Assembly: GCF_022788715.1 (NCBI RefSeq)
Contig: NZ_CP085167.1
Location: 486,001 to 550,000 of the forward strand
Reading direction: 5' to 3'
Source of the DNA: Sulfitobacter sp. DSM 110093
GTDB lineage: Bacteria; Pseudomonadota; Alphaproteobacteria; Rhodobacterales; Rhodobacteraceae
DNA length: 64,000 nucleotides
Positions 62,875 through 64,000 of this stretch are shown one piece after another. The position numbers and the translations under genes were made by a program. Each line of letters starts with the position of its first letter. Within the stretch, counting starts at the first letter, position 1. The notes beneath the pieces were generated by a model. The model made no database searches. It was not told the DNA's origin and saw nothing but the letters and a program-made list of their open reading frames with translations.

Positions 62875-63780
62875 ATGGCCAATCGCTGGATTAACCAACT
62901 TACGGATCGGGATGTTACCGACGAAGCGATCTATCTGAACCGACGGCAGATTATCGGCGGTGCGGCGGCGGGGCTGGGCCTTGCTGGGTTGGGGCAGGGG
63001 GCGATGGCCCAAGAGGGGCTAACCCCGAACGATTACGAAGATATCACCCAATACAACAATTACTATGAGTTCGGCACCGACAAGGGCGACCCTGCGAAAT
63101 ACGCCGATGCACTGACAACCGCCCCCTGGACGGTGTCGATCGAAGGGATGGTCGACAAGCCGGGCGATTACGCATTCGAAGACATCATGAAGGCTATGAC
63201 CGTCGAAGAGCGCATCTACCGTCTACGCTGTGTCGAGGCATGGTCAATGGTGGTGCCATGGAAGGGATTTGAGCTTGCGGATCTACTGAATATGGCGGGC
63301 GTGCAATCCGGTGCGAAATACGTCGCCTTTGAAACCGCTTACCGCCCCGAGGAAATGCCCGGCCTGCGATTCCCGGTATTGGACTGGCCCTATGTCGAAG
63401 GTCTGCGGTTGGATGAAGCGATGCATCCGCTGACGATCATGGCGACCGGTATCTATGGCCGTGACATCCCCAATCAGAATGGCGCGCCACTGCGTTTGGT
63501 GGTGCCGTGGAAATACGGGTTCAAGTCGATCAAATCCGTGGTGCGGATCACCCTGACAGACAAACAGCCCCCCACCAGCTGGAACAAAGCCGGGCCGCGC
63601 GAATACGGTTTCTATGGTAATGTGAATCCCGAGGTGAGCCATCCGCGTTGGTCGCAGGCCGATGAACGCCCCATCGGGGGCGGGCTGTTCGCGCGCCGGC
63701 AGCCGACGCTGATGTTTAATGGCTATGAAGAAGAAGTCGCGGGCCTCTACGAAGGCATGGACCTGACCGCGAATTTCTGA
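62875..63780 (+). CDS. msrP: Protein-methionine-sulfoxide reductase catalytic subunit MsrP (YedY)
   Basis: MsrP is a periplasmic molybdopterin enzyme that reduces methionine sulfoxide in proteins. The 301-residue precursor has a twin-arginine-type signal ([20 protein letters not shown]). Cys119 in [15 protein letters not shown] is the Mo ligand, and [26 protein letters not shown] and [12 protein letters not shown] are family blocks. The cognate membrane partner msrQ starts 87 bp downstream. The short spacer contains a direct 11-bp repeat. Confidence 0.95.
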   Translation: MANRWINQLTDRDVTDEAIYLNRRQIIGGAAAGLGLAGLGQGAMAQEGLTPNDYEDITQYNNYYEFGTDKGDPAKYADALTTAPWTVSIEGMVDKPGDYAFEDIMKAMTVEERIYRLRCVEAWSMVVPWKGFELADLLNMAGVQSGAKYVAFETAYRPEEMPGLRFPVLDWPYVEGLRLDEAMHPLTIMATGIYGRDIPNQNGAPLRLVVPWKYGFKSIKSVVRITLTDKQPPTSWNKAGPREYGFYGNVNPEVSHPRWSQADERPIGGGLFARRQPTLMFNGYEEEVAGLYEGMDLTANF

Positions 63781-63793
63781 TGCGTGACACACT

Positions 63794-63815
63794 ATATATG
63801 CAACATATATGCAAC
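63794..63815 (+). repeat. Tandem direct repeat in the msrP-msrQ spacer
   Basis: ATATATGCAAC occurs twice in a row (63794-63804 and 63805-63815), giving an AT-rich patch in otherwise GC-rich DNA, 53 bp before the msrQ start. No function is known. Confidence 0.6.
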
Positions 63816-63867
63816 TGGTTTTTCGTCGCGTTCTGATGGGCCCGCTTTTTTCGGATCAGGGCGTATA

Positions 63868-64000
63868 ATGGCGGGCTTGATAAACAGTTTGAACGGTCTG
63901 GCCCGCCGCGTTCCGGTCTGGTCCGTTTATCTGCTGCTGGCTCTGCCGATCCCGTGGTTCTTTTACCAAGGGCTTAACGGTGGGCTGGGTCGCGATCCGG
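63868..64000 (+). CDS. msrQ: Membrane subunit MsrQ (YedZ), N-terminal part
   Basis: MsrQ is the heme-binding membrane partner that passes electrons to MsrP. The visible 44 or so residues begin MAGLINSLNGLARRVPVWSV and continue with YLLLALPIPWFFYQGLNGGLG, a first membrane span followed by the LGRDP motif typical of the family. It runs off the right edge. It follows msrP after 87 bp. Confidence 0.9.
   Translation, partial: MAGLINSLNGLARRVPVWSVYLLLALPIPWFFYQGLNGGLGRDP

Noticed and set aside
1..64000. CRISPR array, prophage, insertion sequence or integrated element
   Set aside because: No regularly spaced repeats, no phage structural or integrase genes, no transposase, and the tRNA gene has no duplicated 3' end nearby.

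Overview
The window is a GC-rich chromosomal segment of an alphaproteobacterium, most likely a marine Rhodobacteraceae of the Roseobacter group (Sulfitobacter-like). This rests on recognised families and gene order: a 41-residue zinc-free L36, the purH-lspA-DUF3035-M16-M16 run, rsmB beside a heparinase II/III gene, a DUF1674 protein, and the five-gene amine-oxidase/DUF1365/GPH-transporter/DUF3833/SDR operon known from Rhodobacter. I see no prophage, insertion sequence or CRISPR array. Most of it looks like vertically inherited core and metabolic DNA. Species assignment is inference.

Layout. 1-5,018 (minus): a remodelled translation/RNA cluster, rbfA-DUF2233-truB-DUF1643-RTX protein-rpsO-pnp (pnp runs off the left edge). 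5,117-16,121: dapB, a small secreted protein, an SDHAF4-like protein, rsmB, a PhnD-like protein, a heparinase-family gene, then purH-lspA-lipoprotein-two M16 peptidases. 16,178-19,581 (minus): deoC and a tandem aldehyde dehydrogenase, probably for deoxynucleoside catabolism. 19,756-23,671: a four-gene metal ABC importer behind two Fur-type palindromes, closed by a clear terminator. 23,718-28,096: a promoter and structured RNA leader, mutL, rmuC and a PLP-dependent dehydratase. 28,235-32,862: five overlapping genes matching the Rhodobacter singlet-oxygen/furan fatty acid operon. 32,865-35,214 (minus): saccharopine dehydrogenase-like, glutathione transferase and histidine phosphatase genes. 35,376-39,350: a lone FdsA-like formate dehydrogenase subunit with an M20 amidase. 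39,356-41,979 (minus): a two-component pair. 42,215-50,816: a branched-chain-type ABC importer bracketed by two CoA-ligase-like genes. 50,870-53,660: Fe(III) ABC permease and binding protein, convergent. 53,789-59,263: yghU, rpmJ, tRNA-Val(GAC), N-formylglutamate amidohydrolase, dinB, a Nudix protein, a putative small RNA, pyrF and a small hypothetical gene. 59,622-64,000: clpB behind an RpoH-type promoter, a DUF302 protein, and msrP-msrQ for periplasmic methionine-sulfoxide repair (msrQ runs off the right edge).

Many genes are joined by 4-bp ATGA/GTGA overlaps, so operon calls are fairly secure. Several convergent pairs are only 2-6 bp apart with no terminator between them. The most interesting items are the structured RNA before mutL, a possible sRNA with C-rich anti-Shine-Dalgarno segments downstream of pyrF, the transporter with two ligases, and the furan-fatty-acid-type operon lacking a recognisable sigma-E promoter.
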